Shown: positions 47,502 to 59,145, numbered from the stretch's first letter. The stretch is DNA of 64,000 bases from Gnetum montanum (GCA_015680685.1 MNCI01010025.1:165823-229822); one strand, 5' to 3'. A program made the numbers and translations. The notes: generated by a model from the sequence alone, not told the origin.

Positions 47502-47508
47502 TTTTATA
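47502..47508 (-). promoter_or_regulatory. TATA box of element E LTR
   Basis: Minus strand CCATATAAAAGCCCC, followed about 25-30 bp downstream by TCACTAGATCGGG. Correctly placed between U3 repeats and the PBS. Confidence 0.6.
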
Positions 47509-47589
47509 TGGGTTTTGACGTTAGACTCGGGTTGGGTGACACATGGTGCGTTGACCGGGTGTAAGAGAATAAAAATTTACAAGTATACA

Positions 47590-47965
47590 ACATGTTACAT
47601 TTGCCGGGCGTATACGTTGTATCAGGTGGGTGTAAACTCTGAGCATATACGCTGGGCATATATGTTGGATGTGCTAGGCATATATGCTGTGTTTGTTGGG
47701 TGTATACGCTGAGCGTGTACATTGATGGTTGCTCTGTTCATGTGAGTTGTTGCCTTGTACCAAATCTTGCTCTGTAGTGCTGTTTCCATGCCATCTTCAT
47801 GGATTGCATGCTAGGCGTATGCATCAGTTGTACTTGCTGAGCATACATGTAAGGCATCTATGCTAGGCGTATATGTTGTGGATGCAATCTAGGGCATATA
47901 CGATGGGCGTGTACACTGTGAACATCGGGCATATATGCTGTGAACATTGGGCTTATATGCTGAGA
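47590..47965. repeat. U3 array of GGGCGTATACGCTG units
   Basis: About 14 degenerate copies of a 12-22 bp unit with core GCGTATAYGCTG (containing the palindrome CGTATACG or decayed ATATAT forms) upstream of the E promoter. Typical position for enhancer repeats. Confidence 0.75.
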
Positions 47966-48189
47966 ATACATACTTAGTCTAAACTAAGTATTTTAAGCTT
48001 CGAAGTTGCCAAATTTGATAGCAAATTTTGTCATGGTCGTCGACGGGTCCTAAGGGACTACTCCTCATTGAGTTTGACTCTGCTTGAAGTTGTTTGTGGG
48101 GTTCTCAAGCTTTAGTCATGCTAGGGAGCATCATGACTTAGCTTGATTCTTTTTGGAAAAAGTACTAAGCTCGAAATTTTGTGGTGTTT

Positions 48190-50400
48190 CAATAAGGAAA
48201 GCTACAATTTCCTCTATGCTAAGTTAGCGACAAGCCTGCCTATGTACCCACAAGAGCTCAAGGAAAAATGAGAGTATGAGTTCATGTACTGAAATAGGAA
48301 GGAACTCATTCCTATGCCTACCACTTTCATATCCCTGACAGATGAACAAAGGTGGATCCTAGATCAAATGTTGATGATGTAGACATTGCCAGAAGAACTA
48401 AAGGCCTTGTTCCATAATGAAATGCTTCACGATAGATAAGATGATCTAGAATCCCACTCTAAGGCAGGTAGTCATGCTGATTTCACCATGGCCCCTACCT
48501 CCACAACATCTCGTGTAAATCTATTGTTCATGGTCACCACACCTTTGACGTTCTCTAACACCGATCAAGTTCCACATTCACTGTGTTTACTTTTCTCTCT
48601 CCGACCATCTTCCCAAGTGAAGGTCCATCATAGGTTATTCCTCAGCAGGTGCAATTACCTAAGTCACCTCATCGTGTGCCTGTGCCTATGCCACCGCATG
48701 TGCATGCGATACCTGTAATGCTAACTATGCTCCACATTCACATGACAGGGCCTACTACCATAGCATGCTGGGCTCCCAACATGTCTCTTGTTGTGCATTC
48801 TATGCAAATGCACCACCATCCCTACCTTCAAGGCCATGTATCGCAAGTGCTAAACCCAGTTGCAAGACCATTGCTCATGCCCCTGGCTATACAAACAACA
48901 TACCCAATAGCATAGCCGATGGTGGTTCCTCCATCTGCACCAACCACCAGATGGTGGATGGTGCAAAAAACACTACCTGTAGGGACTATCCTACCACACA
49001 TCAACCAAGCTATTGCCTCTATGCCGCCACCCAATGTGGCTCCCCCTTCCACTCCACAAATGACATCGTTGTCTATAGGTCTGGACCAAGCCTTCCAACT
49101 CATCCAGACCTTTACAGAAGAGGTCAAGCATCTCAAGGCTATTGGATCTAACACAGTACAAGTCATGGATTTCTACCATGAGGACCCTATTAGCCCAGTA
49201 GTCTCAATCTTGTCGTTGCCACCCGGGTTGCCCCTTCCCCATTTCACAAAATACAATGGGGAAGGTGATGCCAATGCCCATCTTGTCACTTTTAGGTTAG
49301 AGTCCTTATTACTAAAACAATGGCCGCATACCATAATCCATATCTTTGCTATGTCCTTAACAGGTAAAGCTTTGGATTGGTATCGAGCACTTCCACGCAC
49401 TTCCATTTCAACTTTGGAAGAGCCACTAACCCATTTTGTGACTTGCTTCAAATACAACCTGAAGCCAGAAGTCATACTAGACTAGCTCATGGGAATTAAG
49501 CAAGATCCACTCAAGTCAGTCCAAAAGTTCATACAACGATGAAGCACCACCTTGAACAAAATCCATGAATCCATCATAGAGGCCCATCTACTGGCAATCT
49601 TCAAGGGAGAAATCAATGACTTTATCAAGTCTAAGCTGTATTACCTCGCCCCCCGTTCCCTCAATCAAGCCTTCACTCAAACTGAGAGCATCCAAGATGT
49701 GGCAGAGGCAAGTAAAGATCTAGCGTACGTGGTCTACAAAAATGTCCACAACAAGGGTAAGCACAAAGGCAAAATCATGATGACTACAGTCATGGCAGTT
49801 GCTGAAGGGGACAAGAAAAAGAACAACAATAGCAAGAAATCTACCATGGAGCCAGCTAAGCTGAAAACCAGCTCAGGTGAAACAAATTAAGAAGCTACTT
49901 CCACCCGTGAAACATCTCCACAGCCAAGGCTAAAATTTGAGCATGAAGATTGCTCAAATTACACAACCCTACCTGTGAAGCCTTCAAAACTTCTAAAGCA
50001 ATTATTGGGAACCAGCCACATCTGACACAAGTTGGTGTCTGAGGAGGCTCTGAAACGCCATAGGAACCATTGCAAGCTACTCAAGAATCGCTCCTTAGCC
50101 CAACCTAATGAACCACCTATGCCCAAGAACTTTAAGCTAGATCAATTCTACGATTACCACCAATTGTGCAGCCATGACACAGACTACTGTTGGGCGTTGA
50201 AGGATGACATCCAACATCTAATAGATCAAGGTAACTTAATCTTAGATAGCAGTAGCTTGACACACCCAGAAAAGTAGGCCATGCATGTGTACCAAGATCC
50301 GTTGAATTCAAACATTATAGGGTACATAATCAACATGGATAATCAGGTGCAGCTGAGGCAGCCTTTTATGTTGCAAACATAACCTCACTCGACCCAAACA
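48190..50400 (+). pseudogene. Element G gag
   Basis: N-terminus Y-N-F-L-Y-A-K-L-A-T-S-L (about 48205) and E-Y-E-F-M-Y...R-K-E-L-I-P-M-P align with E and D. A proline/methionine-rich stretch follows. The core from 49078 has G-L-D-Q-A-F-Q-L-I, V-M-D-F-Y-H-E-D-P, A-L-D-W-Y-R-A-L-P-R-T-S and F-K-Y-N-L-K-P-E-V-I-L-D. After a stop at 49483, H-E-S-I-I-E-A-H-L-L-A-I-F-K-G continues, then lysine-rich K-H-K-G-K. The zinc-knuckle region Y-D-Y-H-Q-L-C-S-H-D-T-D-Y-C is at about 50150-50190 (first Cys of the knuckle now Tyr). In-frame stops at several sites. Confidence 0.85.
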
Positions 50401-50869
50401 ACAGGTTTGTCAATGTCGATTAGTGGCACTCCAAGGAACCATTTCATCCTTCAAACTTTATTTGAGAATTCATCCCAAGAGCCTACAGTCATTAAAGCCA
50501 CGGCCCAACCTGCTCCTACACCCAAGGAACCCTTAGTCATCAGAGTGCCAAAACTATTAACTACCCCTCCTACGCAGAGGCAATCTTCTAAGTCAAACCC
50601 TCCTACTGTCACTGTTGATGTAGCNAGGCAACCTTCTAAGTCAAACCCTCCTATTGTCACTGTTGATGTAGCCAAGGGCCCTCTTACGCTAAGGTTACCC
50701 AAACCTCAACCCCTTGCTTCTACACCTTTAGCCCCACTTGTGAAAAACAAAGAGGTTACACGAAAGAAATTATCTCCCCCAGGCCAAAGGAAGTGTAACC
50801 CTTGGCCAAATGTCACTCCTCCCTGCAAAATTCACCTCTTAGGGTGAATTGAAGAGGAAAAGGGTGAAA
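50401..50869 (+). pseudogene. Element G proline-rich linker with 48-bp tandem duplication
   Basis: The frame 50407-50847 is open. It has two P-L-V-I-R-V-P / P-L-T-L-R-L-P units related to the E linker. Between them the 48-bp segment 50578-50625 is repeated at 50626-50673 (two differences plus an N at 50625), giving a 16-residue duplication with S-K-S-N-P-P-x-V-T-V-D-V. Confidence 0.8.
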
Positions 50870-51765
50870 AACAACCTGCTCTTAGGCAAGATCTCTTTGA
50901 TGCCCTGGCACAAGTCAAACAGGCTCTGAAACAAAAAAATACAACATTGAGCCTTTATGACTTGCTCATGACATTGCAGACACATCATGAGGCTATGGTT
51001 CGCATGCTAACGTCCATACTTGTGGACAAAATCCTGCTGGTAGATGAAGAAGAAATCAACTCTATCATGCTTCCTCCTACTGCTAAAAAACCAGATCCTA
51101 CCCCATTGACCTTTTGTGATGAATCCATTAAGAACAATCTTGAGGATCAAGTGACGATGGGACCCATGTTCATCACCATCCAGGTCGGCCAACACCAAAT
51201 CCGAAGAGTACATGTAGATGACAGGGCAGCCACTAATTTCATCCCTTATCCCATAGTGGATAAATTAGGCTTGATTGATTAGATTAGTCCTACAACAATG
51301 TCATGCCTAAAGTCGTTCAACAGGGCATGGGTGTAGGTCAAAGGAACCGTCCATATCAACTTTGTGGCAGGGAACTAGTTCCCCATAGATGGTACATTTA
51401 TTGTGATTGAGGAAATGCCTAGATCCAATTTGATTCGTGGGAGGTCTTGGCTAGTCCAACTGAGAGCAATTTCATCACCCATTCATTAGGAAATCCATTT
51501 TCCTTATGTAGTAGGAGAAGTAGTTATCCATGGTGATGAAATAACCCCTCAGGTTGTAAATAACAAGGGTCGGAGATCGAAACACTTGAGAATCAATCCC
51601 CTGTCCAAGTACCCAAGCAAGCTGAAATAGTGGCTGATGATAGCCTAACTTTGGCCGAACTACCATTCCCAGAAGAAGATTGCGATGTGAGGGGGAAGGG
51701 CCATAAATCTCCCCATCCTTATGCATCGTTGAAACTCAAAGTAACTAAGAAAAAGTTATAGAGTT
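50870..51765 (+). pseudogene. Element G protease and post-protease block
   Basis: S-L-Y-D-L-L-M-T-L-Q-T-H near 50950, then M-F-I-T-I-Q-V-G-Q-H-Q-I-R-R-V-H-V-D-D-R-A-A-T-N (active-centre Gly changed to Arg) at 51165-51240, ending in L-I-R-G-R-S-W-L near 51430 (I-L-G-R-P-W-L decayed), then S-S-P-I-H...E-I-H-F-P-Y at 51470. The changed active loop and stops mean no protease activity. Confidence 0.8.
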
Positions 51766-51939
51766 AGCAAGTAAAAAATGTTGCCTAACTAATATGGTTT
51801 CATCATCCATTCTATTTATGCTTACCATTTATACTTCTTATGTTTACGCATGTACGTACACTTTCCACTAGCTAGTCTCATTACACTCATGTTTACCTTT
51901 GTGTTTACCTTTACATCTCTATTTTCTTTACTCCTACTA

Positions 51940-52470
51940 TGCAAAGGCCTGAAATGGCCTTAAACTAGCAACCTTCTACATGTCACACTCGAATTACACA
52001 AAGGCCTAAAATGGCCCTAAACTAGCAACTTCATTTATGTGTGGCACTTGAATCAACTACAGCCTGAAATGGCCTTAAACTAGCAATTTCATTTACCCTT
52101 TGTATCTAAATCCCATTTAGGCTTGGAATGCAAATTTCATTCACACTTTATACCAGAATCCAATTTACACTCACTCTTCATACCTTAAACTAAAAACAAT
52201 AAAAAGGGTCCTGAAACGGCCTTAAACTATCCAGGTCTTGAAATGGCCTTAAACTAGCAATGTCATTTACACTTGGTACTTGAATTTTCTTTATGCTCTG
52301 TACCAGAAATTCGTTTACACTTGGCACCTTAAACTACTAGAAAAAAAGGCCCGAAACAACCTTAAACTATACAAGGCCCGAAATGGCCTTAAACTAGCAA
52401 CTTCATCTATGCTTTATATTTGAACAATTTAATAGCCCGAAATGGCTTCAAACTAGTAACCACATTGATG
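51940..52470. repeat. GGCCTTAAACTAGCAA array (element G)
   Basis: At least eight copies of AAATGGCCTTAAACTAGCAA-like units near 51950, 52008, 52068, 52215, 52245, 52352, 52386 and 52440, spaced 30-145 bp. Sits between the post-protease block and the 3' end of the antisense gene, as in D. Confidence 0.85.
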
Positions 52471-52650
52471 CTATGCTCTTAAAAATAATCACAATTTATC
52501 ATAATGTTAAAACCTACGATACGTTTTACGTAAAGAGAAAACAACAAAAAGAACATTAAAATTAATACCAAAATTTGTTTCAAATACGTTAAAAGAAAGA
52601 AATATAGTATCTTGTCTCGTTATGCCACAATAAAACCTAAGGATAACTCA

Positions 52651-55600
52651 TTATGCATCCCCCTTACTACCACTATCTCTTGTATCCCACATTTCAAATT
52701 CTACTCCAAGGAGGTCGTCCTCATAGAGGCCACCCTTTGCACAAGGAACCCCTTCATAAGGATGGTCCTCTTTGCGAGACCCTTTAGTATGCTCTATTTC
52801 CTGTAAATCCTCTTCATAAGAACCACCACGTTCATTAGCTTCATCCTATCGAGGAATCTTCTCTATCGTTCCTGCAATTAGACATGGTACATAGATTAAC
52901 ATCGTCATCAAAACTAGGTATAACAAAAACGTAATAATACCACAAATTACCTATGATGGTCCCACATCAGCAGCAAAGGGGACTTATTCTAAGCCAATCC
53001 ACAGATGTTGGATGATTTTATCCTTGGTGACCTTAGACCAAACCCCGTCCCCTAGATCAGTTCCAGCCTTGACCTTCCCCTTTGCCATAGGAGTCCATTG
53101 GGATGGTTTAGGGAAGAAAGAAGGGACGGTAGTCTTGCCTCCAAGAAGAGTCACTTCCCTTTCTAGAGAGGAACTCACTGTCACTTGCTCCTGGAACTTT
53201 TCAAATGCCTTGGAAGCACCAATAATGTCAAGAAATAGCTGAAGGGATTGAGCCTCAATGGCAAAGTCCCTATAATGTTGAAGGTAGGTAGCACTTTCTC
53301 ATTTGTAGACTTGTTTGTGATCTTTTTGCATCTACCCCCACTCTTGAATACTCGAGCTAAAGTCCTTCCAGTCCTAGTTCTTCTGAGCAAGGAGGTCCAT
53401 TTGCATACATTTTTCAACAAGTTCATGACTAGTTTGGACACTGTTCCTAATGATAGCCTAATAACAGGTGTAGTCAACAACAGCTGTCCTCTAGTCCTTG
53501 CTTCCTGTCTCCTGGGCTTGCAGGAATTCATTCCATGATCTTAGATCCCCAACCTCATCACGTAGAGCCACTCTCTCCTTCTATGACCTTTGTAATCTCT
53601 TTCAGAGGTCCTCGTTTACACTCTAACATTCCCATAAGGAGCAAGTTGAGCGTAAAGTACATTTACGCATCTTATTGTAAATGTTGTATGACACAATTCT
53701 CGCTTCTGATGAGGGCTCAATGATGTCTAAATCAATAGGCTCTAATGGGTCCCATCTGAGGCAAGCTCCTAATAACATGAAAATAATAGTTAGGCATAAT
53801 TAAGTAGCATAATTCCACAATAAAACAACCTTTGCGTAATGATTATAGTGTACCAGCTTTAGGATCGATTTGCTCTAAGCAACTAATCATATCTTGGACA
53901 AGGCCTTTCATAAAGGTGAATTTATCAGGAAATTCACCCCAGGATTAAGTCACCACTGCTATCAAGGGCATGCTCTAGTCACCTGTTACACAGAATTAAA
54001 GGTATGACTGAGACATTACAATAACCAATACAACCTGTAGAAGTTGTCTAGGGTCTACCACTTGCCTCAGTTAATTCCAGCTGAAATGAATTTGGCATCC
54101 TCCACAACTATTTCCTCTTCACATGCAAGAGGCTATGCACTCCTTGCCTTATTAACTGGGGCCTCTTCTTTTGAGACTAAGGCCTCTTCCCCAAGCCGTA
54201 AGACCATAGCCCCTATTTCGGGGGTCAACCAGTCTATGACCTTTTCCCTCACTATTATACAACATGGTTAGCCAACATAAGATTTCACTTTTGTTCAACA
54301 AATGTTACGCTACACTCTCTACGCAAATCATAACCACTAACACATTTGGACACATACTGCCTAGAATAACACTCTGCTAGAACCCAATTTGCATTTTTTC
54401 CCGACACCACCCTTAGGCTTAGTAGATCCCTCATTTAAATGAGGTATTTTCTATGACATTGATGAATCCACTATCTCAGCAGCCAGGCACTTCCCCCTCA
54501 ACACATCGTCGATGTAAGAGGGAGGCACTCCATCCACACTGTCTTGGCCTTGTGTTCAAGGTGCCACCATACTTCTAGTCATTACCGAAAATGACTCCCC
54601 GATCACCTGAGCAAGGTCTTGCGGCTGGATAGTGCTAAAAATATGGGAGATCCATCATTTGGAGATCTGGCTGTAATCTTGTTGCACCCAGACCCTATTC
54701 CTCTGGACCACCAAAAATTTAGCAATATGTCAGAAGCAAGCTATGAAGAAGGAAAAATGCACATTGAAACAGGTTTCAAGTTTCTGGAGAAGCCTAACCA
54801 TCTCAACGAGTAAGCCTTAGGCAAAATAGCTTGCCCAATTGAATTGTATCCCCTCCTCTAAGACCTCTCGCATAATTCTGGCCTACTCAATGGTGAGGAA
54901 TCTCCCTTGTGAGAGTGTCTTGGGGAAGGCCTCGGCCCAAAAAATGGGGTAAATGGTATGGGTCACTTCCAAATCAATCCTATCAACGAGGATCCCCTTA
55001 GTTTCTTTGTAAACCCCTAGCCACTCCTCTATCTCTTTCTGGAGCTTGGAGCTCCTCTTCGACTTTTCATCTATAGAAAAACTGTCGAAGGGGACACCAA
55101 AGAGATTGACAAAAAGCTGAGCATCAATGTCAAAATTTATGTGCACATTACGTACGCGTATGCAGAGATGCTCAACTTCCTTGCTAAAGGAGTTGACTAG
55201 GGTCAACATTTCACTTGTAGTAGCATTAGGGGTTATGGCCAAGAAAAGGTTCATCAGTCTAGCTTCCCAAATGTTATTGGTTACTACAATTCGGGTAGCT
55301 CTATTGCTGAGCCAACGTTGTGCCTCCTTTATGTCACCATAACAGAAGAAGAGATTGCTGGATTGACAACTTGAAGCCATGATCATAATCTCTCGTGATT
55401 CCCTAACTATTAACATGAAACCATAGTTAAACCAAGATGATTTCACATCATCATCACATAACATTGATACAATTCATTATTATGACAAAGCTTACCAGGC
55501 CTGAAAGGTAAAGGAAACGAAGGGATTTTCCTTTGAACATTTGCAATGGTAAGGGGATGGTCCAAAGTCCACTCCCTATCTAGCCATCTGAGTTTCTTGC

Positions 55601-56480
55601 ACCTAAAAAAGAAGTCAGCATAACGAGTAGGGTATTTTGGGATCTCAAACACTAGATGTCCCATGATAGTAGCCCACACGTTGCTGATAGAGGTAAACTC
55701 CCTTATAGCACTCTCAGCCAATGAAAATCTATCATTATTTCCCATAGGACTTCTTTCATTAATAAAAAACCTATGCCGGGGAATACAAAAAACTCTTTAC
55801 ACTCAATACACATCTAAACATTAGTTCACATTACAATACTTTGAAGTGAACTGAAACTTACCCACCTATGTAATGCACAGTACCAAGTGGATTCTGGAAA
55901 TAGGTTGTGGGATGACGGGCCATAAATAGAGTGTTATAGGAATGATAACAAGTAAACTTGGGCATTTCCCAAATCCATTTTAAATGCCGTAAACCTCTAA
56001 CATTCTTTTCACAGTCTTGCACCCACACAGTTTCAATCACGCCATTTGACAGAAATGCTAAGGCATTCTACATCGAATCGACCAGTAACATCTCTAAAAT
56101 AGCAGCGCCTACATGGCCTCGTAGATGTGACTAGATGATTACGCTAAAATTGTGAAGCAAAAATTGCAAAAATTCCCACGTGCCTCTTCAGAACCACACC
56201 ACCACCTCCTTTAGACAAGCATGACGAGGAGGAACATTGGCTGCAAGGACATGAACGTAGCGCAGAATGTCCATGATGTCCAAAACAATTAGGATGGGCT
56301 TTAGCATAATATTGTAGGATACAAATGTGCTACTATTAGAAAAAATCTAGACATGAATATTTTTTACACCACAATAGGGCTTGCATAATTCCTAGAAAAT
56401 TACAGCATATACTGGAGGTGCATAGCCAAAACCACCTAAACACTTGTAATAGCTCAAGGTCCGTCTCTAACAACGGTGAT
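52651..56480 (-). pseudogene. Antisense multi-exon gene remnant in element G
   Basis: Minus-strand exons inferred from frame continuity, splice signals and alignment with D: about 56480-55862; 55770-55496; 55406-about 54430; 54251-54035; 53982-53854; 53768-52951; 52871-52651. Introns 55771-55861 (GTAAGT...AG), 55407-55495 (GTAAGC...AG) and 52872-52950 (GT...GCAG) keep or fit the frame. Predicted product roughly 1000 residues: an N-terminal globular part (V-S-Y-N-I-M-L-K-P-I-L-I; W-A-T-I-M-G-H-L-V-F), a middle part with C-I-R-V-R-N-V-H-I and L-F-V-N-L-F-G-V-P, a coiled-coil-like section (53.6-53.2 kb) and an acidic tail ending S-G-S-K-G-D-A. Several in-frame stops, so a pseudogene. The middle part faintly recalls the 'putative plant transposon protein'/plant-mobile-domain style (E-M...V-R...L-F-G-V-P), but this is only an impression. 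The first exon start and promoter are not defined. Confidence 0.7.
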
Positions 56481-57579
56481 GAAAGGAAATACTGTGTATT
56501 ACTCCAACACAATATATAATTATTACAGAAATTTGATTACATTACATCTATAGGCTATACATGATCTCTGTACAACATTATTCCTTATCGCCTAAACCTT
56601 CATAACAATAGTTTAGTTTGTACAAATGGACATTAATGCCCGACCAACATAAGAACCCAAAATATACAAACCATGAAACTGCAACAAACATGAAAATAGC
56701 ATAAAAGGATTAACAGAAACTTACAGATTAAGTGGAGTAATGTCTAGAGCTTCTACTCTGGCCTGTGAAATCCACTACAAACTCTCCTGCATCTCGTCAA
56801 TCTTGGCCAACTTAACATTCTTTCCTTTAACCTTGGGTGCCATTGTTGCAAAGGTCGCAATTGAACAAAGTCCTCATGAAATCCTCTGCTCATGCCTCAC
56901 TCATGCTCTCTTCTTGCTATAACCAGGTTTGAATTTGTGATATCAGTAACCTGTTTTGAGTATGAACCACTGGTTTATAAACAAAATGCTTGAAACTAAC
57001 TAATTCTTTCTTCCCAATCGACGTGGAACTTTCCCAAAATGTGGGTATCAGTATCACATAAAATGTGAAGATCTAGGCATTAATGTTGCAAATATTGTGT
57101 GAGTTACAGTCCGAAATGATCATAAACTAATGCAATGCTTATCACCTCATAATTCAGCCACATTAACTCTGGTTTGTGTGAAATACAAATCCAACCATTT
57201 TGACACGCTAGATGTGCCACATTGCACCTCTCATCTCATTCCATATGCTAGCATCTGGGAAGCTTAGCTTGACATTTCTTTTTACAAACTATGCGTATTT
57301 GTAATGGTCCACTAAGACCTTAAACTGGAAACTTCTCTAACACACAATTTTGACGCAAAAAAAAATTATCATTTAACATATTGGTGAAAAAAGTGATGTA
57401 ACAACTCCCATTTTTGGCAATTTTGCAGGGCCACTTGCAAATGGACACAGCTTTATTCTGCATCCTTAGCCTTAACAAGGTCGCATGGGAAGATCATTAG
57501 ACAATACGATCACATGCTTGTAGGAACAAACCTTTCCATTTATGATGCAACCATAGCAACATTGGGAACATCCCTAGAC
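56481..57579. other. Spacer between antisense gene and RT (element G)
   Basis: No domain seen. An AAGACCTTAAACTGGAAAC string at 57327-57345 is a single copy of the AAACTAG-type repeat. The 187-bp array found here in D and F is absent. Would contain the promoter and first exon of the antisense gene, if they exist. Confidence 0.45.
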
Positions 57580-58755
57580 TGGCCAGAACATATGGCCTGA
57601 ACACTCGACCTGGAGGCTAGTGATGTAACCAAGGACCCTCTCAGCGAGGTCCCTATGGTTATGCACAAGGGTGAAAATAAAAATCTTAGGGTTAGTTCTC
57701 TCCTAGACCAACAGATGCAGAGTGACATAACCCAAGTGCTCCAAAACAACGTTGTTGTATTCGCGTGGTCATATGAAGACATGCTGGGTTTAAACCTGAG
57801 ATTAATGCAGCACAATATAATCTTAGACCCATGCATCAAACTAATTAGACATAAGGCACAAAAAATTAAGCAAGAAATCACACTAGCAGTGTGTGATGAA
57901 ATCACCAAGCTATATCAGGCTAGTTTCATCCATGTGGTTGATTACTCAGATTGGGTGTACAACATTGTAGTTGTCTCTAAGAAAATGGGAGGCATACACA
58001 TTTTCATAGACTTTTGGGATCTGAAAAAAGCTACGATTAAGGAAAACTTTCTCATTACTGAGTATCGACCAACTGATCGACACAATAGCTGGTCACGTGC
58101 TCTTGTCCTTTATGGATGGTTTTTCAGGCTATAATCAAATTCGTATTAACCCAGAGCACCAATTGACCACAACATTCATGTTGCCCTAAGGACCTTCTGC
58201 TACACCATGATTTCTTTTGGGTTAAAAAACACTGGAGAAACATATCAATGAGCCATGACATACATCTTTAGCGATTATCTCCTAGGGAGATTGAACGAAT
58301 ACATAGATGACATAGCTCTCAAGTCTATAAAGTTAGAAGATCATTCTGAAGACCTAGAGTTAGTCCTTAAATGATGTCTCAAACATGACTTACCGCTCAA
58401 CCCAAAGAAATGTGTGTTAAGAGTCAAAATTGGACTCATGTTGGGGTTTGTGGTATCAGTGACTAGCATCTGAGTTGACCCTGATAAGGTTAAAGTCATC
58501 ACCAATTTAACCCCACCAAAAGATCTCAAAGAGTTACGTGGGTTGCAGGGTAGACTTCAATTCATCAGGTGGTTCATTTCAAAGTTAACAGATAAATTAC
58601 ACCCCATGCAACATCTTTTGAAGAAGGGTGTTAATTTTGAATGGACCGATGACTGCCAGCATGCATTTGAAAATTTAAAAGAAGAGTTGCAACATTTACC
58701 AATAGTTTTCCCACCACAAAAGGATCAACCTTTCTGCATTTATCTAGCTAACTAG
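57580..58755 (+). pseudogene. Element G reverse transcriptase
   Basis: An open frame 57655-58134 starts with E-V-P-M-V-M-H-K-G-E and contains V-F-A-W-S-Y-E-D-M, Q-H-N-I-I-L-D-P, V-Y-N-I-V-V-V-S-K-K and I-H-I-F-I-D-F-W-D-L-K-K-A-T-I-K. A frameshift near 58080 precedes F-S-G-Y-N-Q-I-R-I-N-P-E-H (58120-58160). The catalytic Y-I-D-D is near 58300. Thumb/connection: L-Q-G-R-L-Q-F-I-R-W-F and F-E-N-L-K-E-E-L to 58755. Ty3/gypsy RT, disrupted by the frameshift and stops at 58190-58380. Confidence 0.9.
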
Positions 58756-59145
58756 GACATGTCCATAGCTATGTTACTGTGCCAAAAAAGGAACAATGGG
58801 TCAGAATAACCTATCTATTACCTTAGTCATGCTCTATTTGTGTATGAAACAAGGTACAATGAAGTGGAGCGTAACTGTTTGGCATTAGTTTTTGCACTCA
58901 ATAAATGTAGGCATTATATTTTCCGCAGTCAGGTCGACATAATTTGTAAAAGTAATGCCCTGTGAGCTATCTCCAACAATTTGTATGAAAGTAGTAGGAT
59001 AGCTCGTTGGAAAGCTATCATAGCTAAGTTTGATTTACATTATGTCGATCAGTCATCCACCAAAGGCCAGGCCATAGTTGACCAATTAGCAACGTCGCCG
59101 ATTAACGATCAAGCTACAATAGAGCTAGAATTTCCAGATGAACAT
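58700..59145 (+). pseudogene. Element G RNase H (first domain)
   Basis: F-C-I-Y-L-A-N...S-I-A-M-L-L-C-Q-K (58730-58790), Y-Y-L-S-H-A-L-F, R-Y-N-E-V-E-R-N-C-L-A-L-V-F-A and A-R-W-K-A-I-I-A-K-F-D-L-H-Y-V (59000-59045). Degenerate in catalytic residues, as is usual for the first RNase H of elements that gained a second one. Confidence 0.8.

Larger units (their letters stand above)
41841..48033 (-). mobile_element. Element E: gag-protease half of a Tat-like element with 5' LTR
   Basis: Minus strand: LTR (about 48033-46914), PBS, repeat-rich leader, gag, proline-rich linker, protease, post-protease block, then AAACTAG repeats, ending at about 41841 where sequence of type F begins. E is visibly richer in GC and CpG, and more intact, than F, so the join at 41.84 kb looks chimeric although domain order is normal. 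No antisense gene is present between protease and RT. Confidence 0.75.
46914..48033 (-). repeat. 5' LTR of element E
   Basis: The inner end (TG at 46914 on the plus strand, CA on the minus) sits four bases from the PBS. A TATA box at 47502-47508 separates a repeat-rich U3 from R-U5. The outer end is less certain: TGACAAAATTTGC on the minus strand from 48033 is my best candidate. No second LTR copy was found to fix the borders. Confidence 0.5.

Noticed and set aside
46881-47722. Minus-strand frames in the E LTR (Y/T/P-rich, 143 and 72 codons)
   Set aside because: They fall on the LTR and its GCGTATACGCTG repeats, with TATA box and PBS in the right places; no domain.
48828-49179. Minus-strand frames opposite the gag of element G
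   Set aside because: Gag homology on the plus strand to D and E explains the conservation; the minus frames have no counterpart in E.
54883-55745. Minus-strand frames in G taken as a bacterial-style or host single-exon gene
   Set aside because: The frames are linked by GT-AG introns and match a second copy in D, so they are exons of the antisense passenger rather than independent genes.
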